From Paenibacillus phytohabitans (lineage in GTDB: Bacteria > Bacillota > Bacilli > Paenibacillales > Paenibacillaceae), in assembly GCF_013141775.1 (NCBI RefSeq), contig NZ_WHOB01000035.1, forward strand, positions 1-64,000: a stretch of DNA of 64,000 nucleotides, in the 5' to 3' direction. Below the pieces are notes generated by a model, which did not search any database, was not told the DNA's origin, and worked only from the letters and a program-made list of their open reading frames with translations. Made by a program: the position numbers and the translations under genes. Numbering within the stretch: the stretch's first letter is position 1; each line of letters begins with the position of its first letter. Shown here piece by piece: positions 11,026-19,756 of the stretch.

Positions 11026-11390
11026 AAAAAAACCTCTCGCCTCCCACGCGCAGAATAAGCGCGTGAGGGACGAAAGGTTTAGCTTCCGTGGTACCACCCA
11101 TGTTTGCATTACATCTCACGATGAAATGCCTTATCAGGATACAAAAATCCATCGATGTAGGCAGGGCCCAAATCTCTGTAACCTGAAGTCCCTAACGCGG
11201 ACTAAACGATTCCCCCTAATAATTCCACCGCTCTTGCTGATGGACCTTTCAGGGAAACAGCTCCGAGGTGAGCTCGTATATAAGGGATTTTGGTGGAGGT
11301 TGCAGCAATTCCTCTCACTCTCTGAACAAAAGAGCCCTTAAAACTTCGTCCTCTTCATCGCCGATACATGTATGTTCGTTAAAATGTTTA
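11026..11390 (-). promoter_or_regulatory. T-box leader, probable tRNA-Leu sensor (CUC specifier)
   Basis: The minus strand carries the T-box core GGGTGGTACCACGG (about 11087-11100). It is followed by a 21-bp terminator stem (11031-11051 with 11059-11079, 7-base loop) and seven Ts. Upstream lie the stem I motifs, GATGAAGAGGACGAAG near the 5' end and an AGAGAG apical motif. A candidate specifier CTC followed by A sits in GAGCTCACC near 11265-11273, which reads leucine. Uncharged tRNA-Leu would stabilise the antiterminator and switch on ilvBNC-leuA. The T-box itself is certain from the sequence; the leucine specificity is inference from specifier position and operon content. Confidence 0.95.
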
Positions 11391-11395
11391 GACAC

Positions 11396-11425
11396 ATTAT
11401 ATGATTTCCTCACACGGTAAGTCAA
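11396..11425 (-). promoter_or_regulatory. Promoter of the ilv-leu T-box leader
   Basis: On the minus strand TTGACT (11420-11425), 18 bp, TATAAT (11396-11401) forms a near-consensus sigma-A promoter. Transcription would begin around 11389, right at the start of the T-box. Confidence 0.85.
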
Positions 11426-11541
11426 TACCCATCTTGCGGATATATATTAAATTCTTCACAAAATGTTGTTCTACCCTTACCGGAACGCCCACACCAAGCA
11501 GGGCATATGATGTACGACAATGCGTGGAAAGGGGGCATTAT

Positions 11542-11988
11542 ATGATTCGTTACCGCAGACCCAAGCAGGATGACACCGTCATTTTTGACTTGATTGAAAA
11601 GCAGCTTGTCCCGCTATCCCATCTTCCACAGACGATTATCAATCAGGTCAGAAAAGATCTGCCCCGCCGCCTGGGGCAAGGCGTTACTCTCGTGGCTTGT
11701 CCTGACTATGAGAGTGATCCGCTGGGGTTCGTACACTTTATGCTGCATGGAGATTTGTTATATATCGATATGCTCGCCATTGCGCCTAATGCAAGGCGTA
11801 GGCGTTACGGGAATATGCTGATGGATAGAGCGGAGCGGTTTGCACTATCACGCGCATGCCGGCGGGCCAAGGTCTCTGTGGATACCGGGAATACAGCCGG
11901 CCTTGCCTTTTATGAAAAACTGGGCTACAGCGTAGCCCGTTATCAACCGCAAAACTACTGTTATGAGCTTGAAAAACAGTTCATCTGA
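11542..11988 (+). CDS. GNAT family N-acetyltransferase
   Basis: The 148-residue single-domain protein has the acetyl-CoA-binding region IDMLAIAPNARRRRYGNMLMDRAE and the family C-terminal motif NTAGLAFYEKLGYSVARYQPQNYCYEL. Substrate cannot be told from sequence. The start at 11542 is preceded by AAAGGGGGC; the open frame runs further upstream into the divergent ilv promoter region but without a ribosome-binding site. It is a single gene, divergent from ilv-leu and convergent with the next gene. Confidence 0.88.
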   Translation: MIRYRRPKQDDTVIFDLIEKQLVPLSHLPQTIINQVRKDLPRRLGQGVTLVACPDYESDPLGFVHFMLHGDLLYIDMLAIAPNARRRRYGNMLMDRAERFALSRACRRAKVSVDTGNTAGLAFYEKLGYSVARYQPQNYCYELEKQFI

Positions 11989-12010
11989 TGAACTCAGGCC
12001 GCTCTAAAGC

Positions 12011-12364
12011 TTAAAAGAATCCAATAGGTGGAACACCATAACCGGGACCTGGACCATAACCGCCGTAAGGACCGGGAACAGGCCCTGGGCCATAGCCATA
12101 ACCGCCTCCATAAGGGGCACCGCCATAGCCATAGCCTCCACCGCCATAGCCATATGGAGCCGTACCTATAGCCAGCAAATCAAACAATACAAGTGGAATC
12201 AATGCTTTGGTTTGTACTTTTTTACCACTGATACGCTGTAGAACAAGACGGTTGCCCGAAACACGGATTAACTTGCCCATCACCTTGGAGCCGTCTTTTT
12301 TTACTGCAACGATATTTTTACCCACCAGCTTCATGACTTGTTTTTTCGTAACCGGCTGTGCCAT
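12011..12364 (-). CDS. Small protein: basic N-terminal domain with Gly/Tyr/Pro-rich tail
   Basis: The 117-residue protein is of unknown function. Residues 1-70 are a compact basic domain (KKQVMKLVGKNIVAVKKDGSK, then MGKLIRVSGNRLVLQ) that could be a small beta-barrel (SH3/Sm-like) fold. Residues 72-117 are almost only Gly, Tyr and Pro in repeats such as YGYGGAPYGGGYGYG. The start at 12364 has AGGAGGGAT in front. Gly/Tyr-rich tails are frequent in spore coat and other surface structural proteins of spore formers, so a coat role is possible but not shown. It ends 23 bp from the convergent acetyltransferase gene. Confidence 0.75.
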   Translation of the reverse strand: MAQPVTKKQVMKLVGKNIVAVKKDGSKVMGKLIRVSGNRLVLQRISGKKVQTKALIPLVLFDLLAIGTAPYGYGGGGYGYGGAPYGGGYGYGPGPVPGPYGGYGPGPGYGVPPIGFF

Positions 12365-12468
12365 AATATCCCTCCTAATGAGTTTCTTAAGCAGTCTATT
12401 CGCCTCGGCTGGTATTTGCCTGTACATCTGTCCTGTCCGAATCATGAAGGAGCAGCATCACCGCTAAT

Positions 12469-12501
12469 AAAAAAACGCATTTCCGGATAACCGGAAATGC
12501 G
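12469..12501 (-). terminator. Terminator of the nucleoside ABC transporter operon
   Basis: An 11-bp stem (12476-12486 with 12491-12501, loop ATAA) is followed on the minus strand by seven Ts. It lies about 40 bp after the last permease gene. Confidence 0.92.
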
Positions 12502-12539
12502 CTCTGCAACGAAAAAGAATTAAACAGGAGATACCGACC

Positions 12540-13490
12540 CTAGCGTTTGCCCGGATCGTATGGTTCCCCCAAAGCCTTAGGGGCCGAAGAACGTCCGACT
12601 GCACTGACCAGTACGATGATGGTTAGTACATAAGGAATCATGAAAATGAATTCCTGCGGAATACTCTTGGACCATTCAAACAATTGCACATAGTTACGGA
12701 TGGCCTGGGACAGACCGAAGAACACGGCTGCTCCGAAAGCACCCAGCGGATTCCATTTCCCGAAGATCATCGCCGCAATGGCAATGAAGCCTTGTCCGGA
12801 GATGGTATTGTGAGCAAACGTACCGGTAGTCGTCAAAGTAATTGTAGCTCCGCCGATACCAGCCAGCAGGCCGCTCAGCATTACGCCAATATATCTCATC
12901 TTGTTTACATTTACACCCAATGTGTCAGCTGCACTCGGATGTTCACCGACTGCACGCAGACGGAGTCCAAACGGAGTTTTGAACAGGACGAAATAAATAA
13001 CAACTACTAATATAATCGCTAAGTAGGTCGTTGGATAGGAATTAAAAATCCCTTCTCCGATCACTGGTATCTTGGAAAGTCCGGGAATGGATACTTTGCT
13101 AAAACCGTCGATCAGCGGAGTTTCACCGGATCCGTCGAAGATTAGCTTAACCATGTACAATGTACTGCCTGCGGCAAGGAAGTTGATGACCGTACCACTT
13201 ATCGTCTGGTCGGCCTTGAAGGTTATCGAAGCCACCGCATGAATCAATGAACCAATCACACCCACAGCCATGGCACTAAGCACACCAACCCATGGCGCCC
13301 ATTCACCCATTCCTGCTTCCTGAGCGTAGTACCCACCCACTGCTGCAGCAAATGCACCAAACATCATCAAGCCTTCAAGTCCGATGTTGACGACACCGGA
13401 TCGTTCAGAGAAGATGCCGCCAAGGGCGGCAAATATAAGCGCCGTGGAAAAAACAAGCGTTGTATTGAGCAGTTGGCCTAAGACTTCCAT
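12540..13490 (-). CDS. nupQ: Nucleoside-type ABC transporter permease (NupQ-like)
   Basis: Inner-membrane permease of 316 residues with about eight to nine hydrophobic segments, of the BPD_transp_2 family (YufQ/NupQ, distantly RbsC). Typical features are IFSERSGVVNIGLEGLMMFGAF near the N-terminus and RAVGEHPSAADTLGVNVNKMRY in the cytoplasmic coupling loop. Its ATG directly follows the stop of the preceding permease gene (positions 13490/13491). Together with the upstream permease, ATPase and lipoprotein it forms a complete importer. In B. subtilis the related NupOPQ system imports guanosine and other nucleosides; the substrate here is inferred from that. Confidence 0.9.
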   Translation of the reverse strand: MEVLGQLLNTTLVFSTALIFAALGGIFSERSGVVNIGLEGLMMFGAFAAAVGGYYAQEAGMGEWAPWVGVLSAMAVGVIGSLIHAVASITFKADQTISGTVINFLAAGSTLYMVKLIFDGSGETPLIDGFSKVSIPGLSKIPVIGEGIFNSYPTTYLAIILVVVIYFVLFKTPFGLRLRAVGEHPSAADTLGVNVNKMRYIGVMLSGLLAGIGGATITLTTTGTFAHNTISGQGFIAIAAMIFGKWNPLGAFGAAVFFGLSQAIRNYVQLFEWSKSIPQEFIFMIPYVLTIIVLVSAVGRSSAPKALGEPYDPGKR

Positions 13491-14567
13491 CTATAACACC
13501 TTCTCTTTCTTGCGCTTGAAGTAAAACGGTTTGAGCACCCAGCGTACAATGCCTTGCGCAGCAATGAAGAAAATAATTGAACCGATGACAATACGGATCA
13601 GCTCCGGAGGTACATCTGCACCAAAGCTCATCCCTGCAGAACCGTACGTAAGCGTACCGTATAGAATAGCAGCGAGAATGACGCCGAGCGGATGAGTCAG
13701 CCCGAGCAGAGCCACAGCGATACCGTCGAATCCATAACCAGGTGATGCCGCGAATACCGATTGATAATGGAAGACACCCAGTACCTCACCAGCTCCCGCC
13801 AATCCGGCGAACACACCACTGATGAACATCGCTTTGATCACATTGCGTCCTACATTCATACCTGCATATTCTGCAGCATGCGGGTTCAAACCTACCGCAC
13901 GCATTTCGTAACCTTGCTTGGTTTTCCATAAATAGACGTAGAAGAATGTAGCTGCTGCAAGAGCAATAACCGTTCCCCAATGCAGACGGGCATTGTCGAA
14001 TGTGGAGAACAGGAAGGTCATCGACAGCGATGCCGGATTATCTTCCGAACGGTTCTGTCCCTGTAAGAGCAGGAAGGTCCGGACAATATAGTTCGACAGG
14101 AAGAGCGCAATCCAGTTCAACATGATCGTAGTAATAACTTCGTTGATTCCGCGTTTGGCCTTCAGGTAACCGGCAATCCCCGCCCAAAGTCCGCCGCATA
14201 CACCCGCTGCAATCACGGCAAGAGGTACAAGCAGGAATGCAGGCAATACGCCGCCAAGCTTGATGCCGACTACTGAAGCAGCCGTCATACCGATCATTAC
14301 CTGGCCATCGGCGCCAATGTTAAACATCCCCGAACGGAAAGCAAAGGCTACCGCGAGACCTGTGAACATTAGCGGAGTCATCTCGCGCACAGCTTCACCG
14401 AAATCGTATGGACTGCCGAATACGCGTTTGAATAACGCCGAGTAGGCTGCAACCGGATCGTATCCGCCAATCAGCATAACGATAGCGCCGACCAGGAAAC
14501 CCAACAGAATCGCAATAAGCGGAATAATGTAGGTGTCTGTAGCGAATATTTTTTTGATTCTAGACAT
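13491..14567 (-). CDS. nupP: Nucleoside-type ABC transporter permease (NupP-like)
   Basis: The 358-residue permease partner of the preceding gene product, with several hydrophobic segments and the family motif FRSGMFNIGADGQVMIG near residues 76-91. The coupling segment EMRAVGLNPHAAEYAGMNV follows. A basic C-terminus (FYFKRKKEKVL) faces the cytoplasm. Its ATG at 14567 overlaps the end of the ATPase gene by 8 bp, suggesting coupled translation. Confidence 0.9.
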   Translation of the reverse strand: MSRIKKIFATDTYIIPLIAILLGFLVGAIVMLIGGYDPVAAYSALFKRVFGSPYDFGEAVREMTPLMFTGLAVAFAFRSGMFNIGADGQVMIGMTAASVVGIKLGGVLPAFLLVPLAVIAAGVCGGLWAGIAGYLKAKRGINEVITTIMLNWIALFLSNYIVRTFLLLQGQNRSEDNPASLSMTFLFSTFDNARLHWGTVIALAAATFFYVYLWKTKQGYEMRAVGLNPHAAEYAGMNVGRNVIKAMFISGVFAGLAGAGEVLGVFHYQSVFAASPGYGFDGIAVALLGLTHPLGVILAAILYGTLTYGSAGMSFGADVPPELIRIVIGSIIFFIAAQGIVRWVLKPFYFKRKKEKVL

Positions 14568-16098
14568 CCGCGTGGCCTCCCCGCTTCAAGCTGCCCGCCA
14601 TCATCAGACCCAGTTCCTGGTCATTCGTATCCTGCGGGAATACTTCTCCGACAATCTGCCCTTCGTAAATAACGGCAATTCTGTCGGATACATTCATAAT
14701 TTCGTCCAGTTCAAAAGAGATCAGCAATACGGCTTTGCCCTGGTCACGCTGGGCAATCAGCTGCTTCTGAACAAATTCAATGGCTCCGACATCAAGGCCA
14801 CGTGTAGGCTGTGCTGCAATCAGGAGCGTCGGATTTTTGTCTATTTCCCGCGCAATAATCGCTTTCTGTTGATTACCGCCGGATAATGACCGGGCTTTGT
14901 TCTCAATTGAAGGCGTACGCACATCGAATTGCTTCACCAGATCCTCTGCATGCTGGTTGATAACATCCTTATTCAAGAATCCGTTCTGATTGTACGGGCT
15001 CTTATAATACGTTTCCAGCACCATATTCTCACTTACAGTGAAATCAAGTACAAGTCCATGCTTGTGCCGGTCTTCCGGGATATGGGAGACATTCATTTCA
15101 GACACTTTACGCGGAGAGAGGTTGGCAATCTCCTTGCCCGAAACGGTAATTGAACCGGAATCGATCTTGCGCAAACCGGTAATCGCCTGAATAAGCTCGC
15201 TTTGTCCGTTGCCGTCGACTCCTGCAATCCCCAGAATCTCGCCCGCTTTCACTTCAAAGCTGAGGCCGTTCAGCACAGGGACCCCATCCTTGCTTTTACT
15301 TCTGACATCAGACAGCTTCAGGATGCCTTCACCAATATGTGCAGGCTGCTTGTCTACTTTAAAGGTAACACCGCGTCCGACCATTTTTTCGGCCAGCTCA
15401 TTCGGATTCGTTCCGGAGGTCTTAACGGTATCAATTACCTTACCCCGCCGGATAATGGTTACACGGTCGGAAATCTGCATAATTTCTTTCAGCTTATGGG
15501 TAATAAGTATGATGGACTTGCCTTCGGCAACGAGCCGCTTCATAATCGCCATCAGTTCAGTAATTTCCTGGGGCGTAAGTACAGCGGTAGGCTCGTCGAA
15601 TATAAGTATATCCGCTCCGCGGTACAGGGTTTTCATAATTTCTACCCGTTGCTGCATGCCTACCGAAATGTCATGAATTTTGGCATTTGGATTGACTTGA
15701 AGACCGTACTGCTCCGATAGCTTACGAACCTGCTCCGCAGCGGATTTATAGTCGATTTTAAGACCTTTTTTCGGTTCCATGCCAAGAACAATGTTCTCGG
15801 TTACCGTAAAAGGCTCTACTAGCTTGAAATGTTGGTGAACCATACCAATGCCAAGCTCAATAGCCTTATTGGGGTTATCGATAATAACCGGTTTCCCGTC
15901 GATTTCGATGCTGCCTTCATCGGGCTGGTACAGTCCGAATACGATATTCATCAAGGTTGATTTGCCTGCCCCATTCTCACCAAGCAGTGCATGTATCTCG
16001 CCTTTTTCCAGCGTCAGACTGATAGCGTCATTCGCGACAATACCGGGAAAGCGTTTTGTGATTTGCTTCAACTCTACGACAGGAGCCGCAGCACTCAT
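14560..16098 (-). CDS. nupO: Nucleoside-type ABC transporter ATP-binding protein (NupO-like)
   Basis: A 512-residue ATPase with two fused ABC domains, as in the sugar/nucleoside CUT2-like importers. Domain 1 has Walker [10 protein letters not shown], signature [10 protein letters not shown] and Walker [14 protein letters not shown]. Domain 2 has a degenerate Walker [10 protein letters not shown] lacking the Lys, signature [12 protein letters not shown] and [14 protein letters not shown]; one degenerate site is normal in this family. The start [10 protein letters not shown] at 16098 is chosen because GAGGGTGAT lies in front; the open frame extends 15 codons upstream. It follows the lipoprotein gene by 178 bp, with a hairpin between. 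Confidence 0.93.
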   Translation of the reverse strand: MSAAAPVVELKQITKRFPGIVANDAISLTLEKGEIHALLGENGAGKSTLMNIVFGLYQPDEGSIEIDGKPVIIDNPNKAIELGIGMVHQHFKLVEPFTVTENIVLGMEPKKGLKIDYKSAAEQVRKLSEQYGLQVNPNAKIHDISVGMQQRVEIMKTLYRGADILIFDEPTAVLTPQEITELMAIMKRLVAEGKSIILITHKLKEIMQISDRVTIIRRGKVIDTVKTSGTNPNELAEKMVGRGVTFKVDKQPAHIGEGILKLSDVRSKSKDGVPVLNGLSFEVKAGEILGIAGVDGNGQSELIQAITGLRKIDSGSITVSGKEIANLSPRKVSEMNVSHIPEDRHKHGLVLDFTVSENMVLETYYKSPYNQNGFLNKDVINQHAEDLVKQFDVRTPSIENKARSLSGGNQQKAIIAREIDKNPTLLIAAQPTRGLDVGAIEFVQKQLIAQRDQGKAVLLISFELDEIMNVSDRIAVIYEGQIVGEVFPQDTNDQELGLMMAGSLKRGGHADV

Positions 16099-16206
16099 GG
16101 TATCACCCTCATCACAGAATATATAATACTGCCTTATAGACACGGCTGTACCGCCCTATGCAGGACGGTACCGCTGTGTATACCTATAACAAATGTTGTA
16201 ACAGAG

Positions 16207-16237
16207 AACAAGGCCAGCTCAAGTAACCGGCCTTGTT
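16207..16237 (-). terminator. Hairpin between lipoprotein and ATPase genes
   Basis: AACAAGGCC and GGCCTTGTT pair (9 bp) around a 13-base loop, with no good T-run on the minus strand. Such a partial terminator or 3'-end stabiliser would let the substrate-binding lipoprotein be made in excess over the membrane components, as is common in ABC importer operons. Confidence 0.55.
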
Positions 16238-16276
16238 TCTTGATATGGTTAAATCCAGTAAAGGTGAGGCAAAGAA

Positions 16277-17356
16277 TTACTCGGCAGGAACAGTGATTGT
16301 TCCATCGATGATTTGTTTGCTGTACTCGTCAACTTTAGCCAGGATTTCTGCAGAAACGTTAGCTTTGGATGTTTCAGGAAGGCCTACGCCGTTGTCTTTC
16401 AGACTAAGAACAGTTGTAGTTCCGCCTTTGAATGTTCCGTCAACCACTTGCTGGGAAACCTTCTTAACCGCTTCGTCAACACGTTTGATCATGGAAGTCA
16501 AAGTTACATCGTCGCCAAATTCCAGGGATTGGTCTTTGTCTACGCCGATAACCCATACTTTAGTACCGCCAGCTTTGTTGCGGGACTTAGCTTCATTGAA
16601 TACGCCGTTACCTGTAGCGCCGGCAGCCGGGAAGATGATGTCATTGCCTGCATCATACAGGGTAGCAGCCAGGGATTTACCAGTATCAGGCTTGTCATAA
16701 GCACCTGCATAAGTAATCGTTACATTCGCAGTAGGGTTAACTGCCAATACGCCGGCTTTGAAGCCAACTTCGAAACGTTTGATAACCGGGCTTTCCATAC
16801 CGCCGATGAAGCCTACTTTGTTAGTTTTGGTTGTCAGACCTGCAACAACACCTACCAGGAAGGATCCTTCGTTCTCAGCAAATGTCACAGATTCAACGTT
16901 AGGAGCTTCTACTACGCTGTCGATGATTGCCAGGTTAGCAGTCGGGTTCTCATTAGCAACCTTCAACACTGCATCGCCAAGGTCAAAACCGATACCCCAA
17001 GTCAGATCATAGCCGCCTTTAACGAATTGGTTAAGGTTTGGCTCATAGTCTGCATTGGATTTACTTTGCAGGTATTTGATTTCAGCGCCAGATTCTGTTT
17101 CCAGAGCCTGCAGGGCTTCCCAAGCGGATTGGTTAAAGGATTTGTCATTAACGCCGCCCACGTCAGTTACGAGACCGAGTTTGACAGCCTTAGGAGCCTC
17201 AGTTGCTGCTGGTGCTTCTGTTGCTGCTGCATCTGTGGTTGGTGCAGTAGTTGCTGCTCCAGCATTGGTGTTTGCGTTGTTATTGTTTCCGCATCCTGCC
17301 AAAATAACAGTGAATGCCATAACCATAACTAAAGATAGTTGGTAAAACTTCTTCAT
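16277..17356 (-). CDS. bmpA: BMP-family nucleoside-binding lipoprotein
   Basis: The extracytoplasmic substrate-binding protein of the importer, 359 residues. The signal peptide ends in the lipobox ILAGC, so Cys21 is probably lipid-modified. A linker rich in Asn, Ala, Thr and Pro (about residues 22-55) precedes the Bmp domain, which starts KLGLVTDVGGVNDKSFNQSAW, a signature of the basic membrane protein (PnrA/Med) family that binds purine nucleosides. The start has AAGGGGGAT in front. It heads the bmp-nupOPQ-like operon. The exact ligand is inferred from family. Confidence 0.93.
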   Translation of the reverse strand: MKKFYQLSLVMVMAFTVILAGCGNNNNANTNAGAATTAPTTDAAATEAPAATEAPKAVKLGLVTDVGGVNDKSFNQSAWEALQALETESGAEIKYLQSKSNADYEPNLNQFVKGGYDLTWGIGFDLGDAVLKVANENPTANLAIIDSVVEAPNVESVTFAENEGSFLVGVVAGLTTKTNKVGFIGGMESPVIKRFEVGFKAGVLAVNPTANVTITYAGAYDKPDTGKSLAATLYDAGNDIIFPAAGATGNGVFNEAKSRNKAGGTKVWVIGVDKDQSLEFGDDVTLTSMIKRVDEAVKKVSQQVVDGTFKGGTTTVLSLKDNGVGLPETSKANVSAEILAKVDEYSKQIIDGTITVPAE

Positions 17357-17422
17357 CGAATGTGATCCCCCTTAGAAAATTGGATGTCTTCTGTGTTCTG
17401 CTTGGACATACCATTAGAACAA

Positions 17423-17528
17423 ATTATACCTGCAAAAAAAGCTAAAATCCAGTCTATTAATGACCTCAGGTCAATAATAATTTGCATTTATCAACAAGAA
17501 ACCGCTTACCATGACATGGCATGTAACC
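17423..17528 (-). promoter_or_regulatory. Promoter and two palindromes upstream of bmpA
   Basis: A TATAAT lies at 17423-17428 on the minus strand with a weak -35. Upstream is a perfect TGACCT-C-AGGTCA inverted repeat (17461-17473). At about 17508-17528 is a second imperfect palindrome built from TTACCATG and CATGTAA. Both are candidate operators for this transporter, possibly for a purine-responsive regulator; none is identified by sequence. Confidence 0.5.
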
Positions 17529-17661
17529 GCTATGTATGGTAGGTGTCAGGAAACCTCGAAATTCATCTTGTGATACCCGCGCATTAACGTTATTATTGCA
17601 CAGTGATGGCTTTTCTATTATCATGAATGTTTACATATTGTTCGCAAAGGGAGTTACTGAA

Positions 17662-18204
17662 ATGGATCAAGAAAACAAACCTCAAGTTGTTCCGGTCTCT
17701 AAATACTGCCACGAATCCCGCGTATTCAAAACCGGCCGCGTCTTTCCGAATGATGTTAACAACCACAAAACATTGTTCGGCGGCAAACTGATGAGCACAA
17801 TTGATGAAGTCGCCTCCATCTCGGCCATGCGCCACTGCCGTACGAATGTGGTAACCGCCTCCGCTGACTCTGTAGACTTCCTTCTGCCGATCAGGCCAAC
17901 TGATTCCGTCTGCTTCGAATCCTTCGTCTCCTGGACGGGACGCACCAGCATCGAGGTATTCGTCAAAATCATCTCGGAGAACCTCTATACAGGTGAACGC
18001 GCAGTTGCAGCTACATCGTTCCTTACCTTTGTTGCAGTCCATGAAGATGGCACTCCATCCCCTGTTCCGGCCATCATTGCCGAGACTGAGGAAGAGAAGC
18101 TGATCTGCCAATCGGCCAACGAGCGTTCGGAGCTGCGCAAGATCAGACGGGCCAGCAGCAAGAAGCTGGCTTCACAGCTTAGCACAACAAAGTACTGGGA
18201 ATAG
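17662..18204 (+). CDS. Acyl-CoA thioesterase (hotdog fold, YkhA-like)
   Basis: Predicted to hydrolyse acyl-CoA thioesters. The 180-residue protein has one hotdog domain of the ACOT type: FPNDVNNHKTLFGGKLMSTI carries the conserved Asn/Asp and Gly-Gly segment, followed by TASADSVDFLLPI and the WTGRTSIEVFVKI strand. The start at 17662 (MDQENK) has AAAGGGAG in front; the longer open frame to 17536 is not supported. It is a single gene, divergent from the nucleoside importer and convergent with rplT. Physiological substrate unknown. Confidence 0.9.
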   Translation: MDQENKPQVVPVSKYCHESRVFKTGRVFPNDVNNHKTLFGGKLMSTIDEVASISAMRHCRTNVVTASADSVDFLLPIRPTDSVCFESFVSWTGRTSIEVFVKIISENLYTGERAVAATSFLTFVAVHEDGTPSPVPAIIAETEEEKLICQSANERSELRKIRRASSKKLASQLSTTKYWE

Positions 18205-18264
18205 CACTCTCCGGAATTCTGTTCCTTCAATATAGCAGGGAGCAGCAGCTCAGCCTTACGGCAC

Positions 18265-18308
18265 AAAAAAGCACCGTCACGCGGGACATCCCGCAGGCGG
18301 TGCTTTTC
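18265..18308. terminator. Bidirectional terminator (thioesterase / rplT)
   Basis: AAAAAAGCACCG and CGGTGCTTTT pair, with an inner GCGGGA/TCCCGC hairpin. The T-run is six bases on the minus strand and four on the plus strand, so it can end both convergent transcripts, best the rplT one. Confidence 0.88.
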
Positions 18309-18322
18309 GGTTTATATCATTC

Positions 18323-18682
18323 TTACGCGTTGATCTTCTCTTTGGCAACTACAGCCAGGGAGTTGAATGCGTTCAGATCGTTCACTGCCAGATCAGCCAG
18401 CATCTTACGGTTCACTTCTACGCCAGCCAATTTCAGGCCGTATACAAGCTTGCTATAGGAAAGACCGTTCAAACGCGCTGCTGCGTTGATACGAACGATC
18501 CACAGTCTGCGGAAGTTACGTTTAGTCTGACGACGGTCACGGTAAGCGTAAACCATCGATTTCATTACTTGCTCTTTAGCTGTTTTGAAAATGCGGTGCT
18601 TGGAACCGAAGTAACCTTTTGCCAGTTTCAATACTTTTTTATGTCTACGACGAACTACAAATCCGCCTTTAACTCTTGCCAT
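18323..18682 (-). CDS. rplT: 50S ribosomal protein L20
   Basis: The 119-residue, very basic protein starts [19 protein letters not shown] and has the L20 signature [20 protein letters not shown]. It binds 23S rRNA early in assembly of the large subunit. In Bacillus it also represses its own operon by binding the leader; the attenuator at 19526-19558 is the likely target here. Last gene of infC-rpmI-rplT, 31 bp after rpmI. Confidence 0.98.
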   Translation of the reverse strand: MARVKGGFVVRRRHKKVLKLAKGYFGSKHRIFKTAKEQVMKSMVYAYRDRRQTKRNFRRLWIVRINAAARLNGLSYSKLVYGLKLAGVEVNRKMLADLAVNDLNAFNSLAVVAKEKINA

Positions 18683-18713
18683 ATTAATAAACCTCCCAAA
18701 AATGTGTAATTAA

Positions 18714-18914
18714 CTATTTCAAGTTAGCAAGTCCTTGTTTCAAACGTCTTACATCCCCAGGGGCCATTACTGGATTGCCGTTCAATACGCGTTTTGCGCG
18801 TTTCGATTTGTGGGACAGCAAGTGGTTCTTGTGAGCTTTGTAACGCAATACTTTACCAGTTCCAGTGATCTTAAAGCGGCCTTTCAGGCTGCTATGTGTT
18901 TTCATTTTAGGCAT
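18714..18914 (-). CDS. rpmI: 50S ribosomal protein L35
   Basis: A 66-residue basic protein beginning MPKMKTHSSLKGRFKITGTG, typical of L35. The start at 18914 has AAGGAGG in front; the open frame extends 15 codons further but is not needed. Lies between infC and rplT in the conserved order. Confidence 0.98.
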   Translation of the reverse strand: MPKMKTHSSLKGRFKITGTGKVLRYKAHKNHLLSHKSKRAKRVLNGNPVMAPGDVRRLKQGLANLK

Positions 18915-18971
18915 GGTGTTTCCTCCTTGAATATTATGCGGCGCCAAATTGCTGTGCAAGTGACTCCAGGA

Positions 18972-19487
18972 TTATTGGGCTTTAGGAGCCAAAATCATAA
19001 TCATGCTGCGGCCTTCCAGCTTAGGCTGGCGCTCAACAACAGAAATATCTTCCACTTCGTTCTTCACACGCTCCAGGATCTTCTGGCCGATACTCGCATG
19101 GGTAATCTCACGTCCGCGGAAACGAACGGAGCACTTCACTTTATCGCCTTCGCCCAGGAACTTGATAACATTGCGGAACTTGGTCTGATAATCATGTTCT
19201 TCAATGTTAGCACGGAACCAGACTTCCTTGATGTCCACGATCTTCTGGTTCTTGCGCGCTTCCTTCTCTTTCTTCTGCGTTTCATAACGGAACTTGCCGT
19301 AATCCATGATGCGGCATACCGGCGGTTTCGCCTGCGGTGCTACATTGACTAAATCAAGATTAAGATCGATCGCCATCTGCAACGCCTCGCGGATCGGTTT
19401 GATCCCGATTTGTTCACCTTCTGCTCCAACCAGCCGGACCTCTTTGGCCCGAATTTCATCATTGATCATATGTTCCTTACTGATAAT
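18972..19487 (-). CDS. infC: Translation initiation factor IF-3 (probable AUU start)
   Basis: IF-3 binds the 30S subunit and proofreads start-codon choice. About 171 residues: N-domain (NDEIRAKEVRLVGAEGEQIG), lysine-rich linker (QKKEKEARKNQK) and C-domain (WFRANIEEHDYQTKFRN). The only ribosome-binding site, CGGAGGTGG, lies 6 bp before ATT (19485-19487) and 9 bp before ATC; the next in-frame ATG is seven codons after the ATT, too far away. I therefore place the start at AUU, the rare codon used by infC in many bacteria so that IF-3 limits its own synthesis. The ATG at 19568 falls within the attenuator region and is rejected. Confidence 0.9.
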   Translation of the reverse strand: MISKEHMINDEIRAKEVRLVGAEGEQIGIKPIREALQMAIDLNLDLVNVAPQAKPPVCRIMDYGKFRYETQKKEKEARKNQKIVDIKEVWFRANIEEHDYQTKFRNVIKFLGEGDKVKCSVRFRGREITHASIGQKILERVKNEVEDISVVERQPKLEGRSMIMILAPKAQ

Positions 19488-19525
19488 ACTCCACCTCCGG
19501 ATCTTCTTGTAATGCGGTTCTCCAT

Positions 19526-19558
19526 AAAAAAGGGATGCCGGTAACTCCCCGACACCCC
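19526..19558 (-). promoter_or_regulatory. Attenuator in the infC-rpmI-rplT leader
   Basis: On the minus strand a 10-bp stem (19549-19558 with 19532-19541, two G-U pairs, 7-base loop) is followed by six Ts, just 40 bp before infC. It lies within the transcribed leader, so it can stop transcription before the operon. By position it matches the L20 leader mechanism known in Bacillus, where L20 favours termination. The anti-terminator was not worked out. Confidence 0.85.
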
Positions 19559-19685
19559 GTTTGATCAACGTTCATGAATTATAACCATTCATAAAGCATT
19601 GAGATCAAAACCAGCCGGCAATTTAGCCGTTCAGGTGAGAAGCCGGTGCTTCTGCTTGCAATCCCTATGTTTTGCATACTTGAAT

Positions 19686-19714
19686 ACTATACAACACTGA
19701 GCGAACAGTGTCAA
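19686..19714 (-). promoter_or_regulatory. Promoter of infC-rpmI-rplT
   Basis: TTGACA (19709-19714), 17 bp, TATAGT (19686-19691) on the minus strand: a nearly ideal sigma-A promoter as expected for a ribosomal-protein operon. It gives a leader of about 190 bases before infC. Confidence 0.9.
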
Positions 19715-19756
19715 TATCTTCCCCAAAAAATACTTAGATAACAATCAGGCATTATA

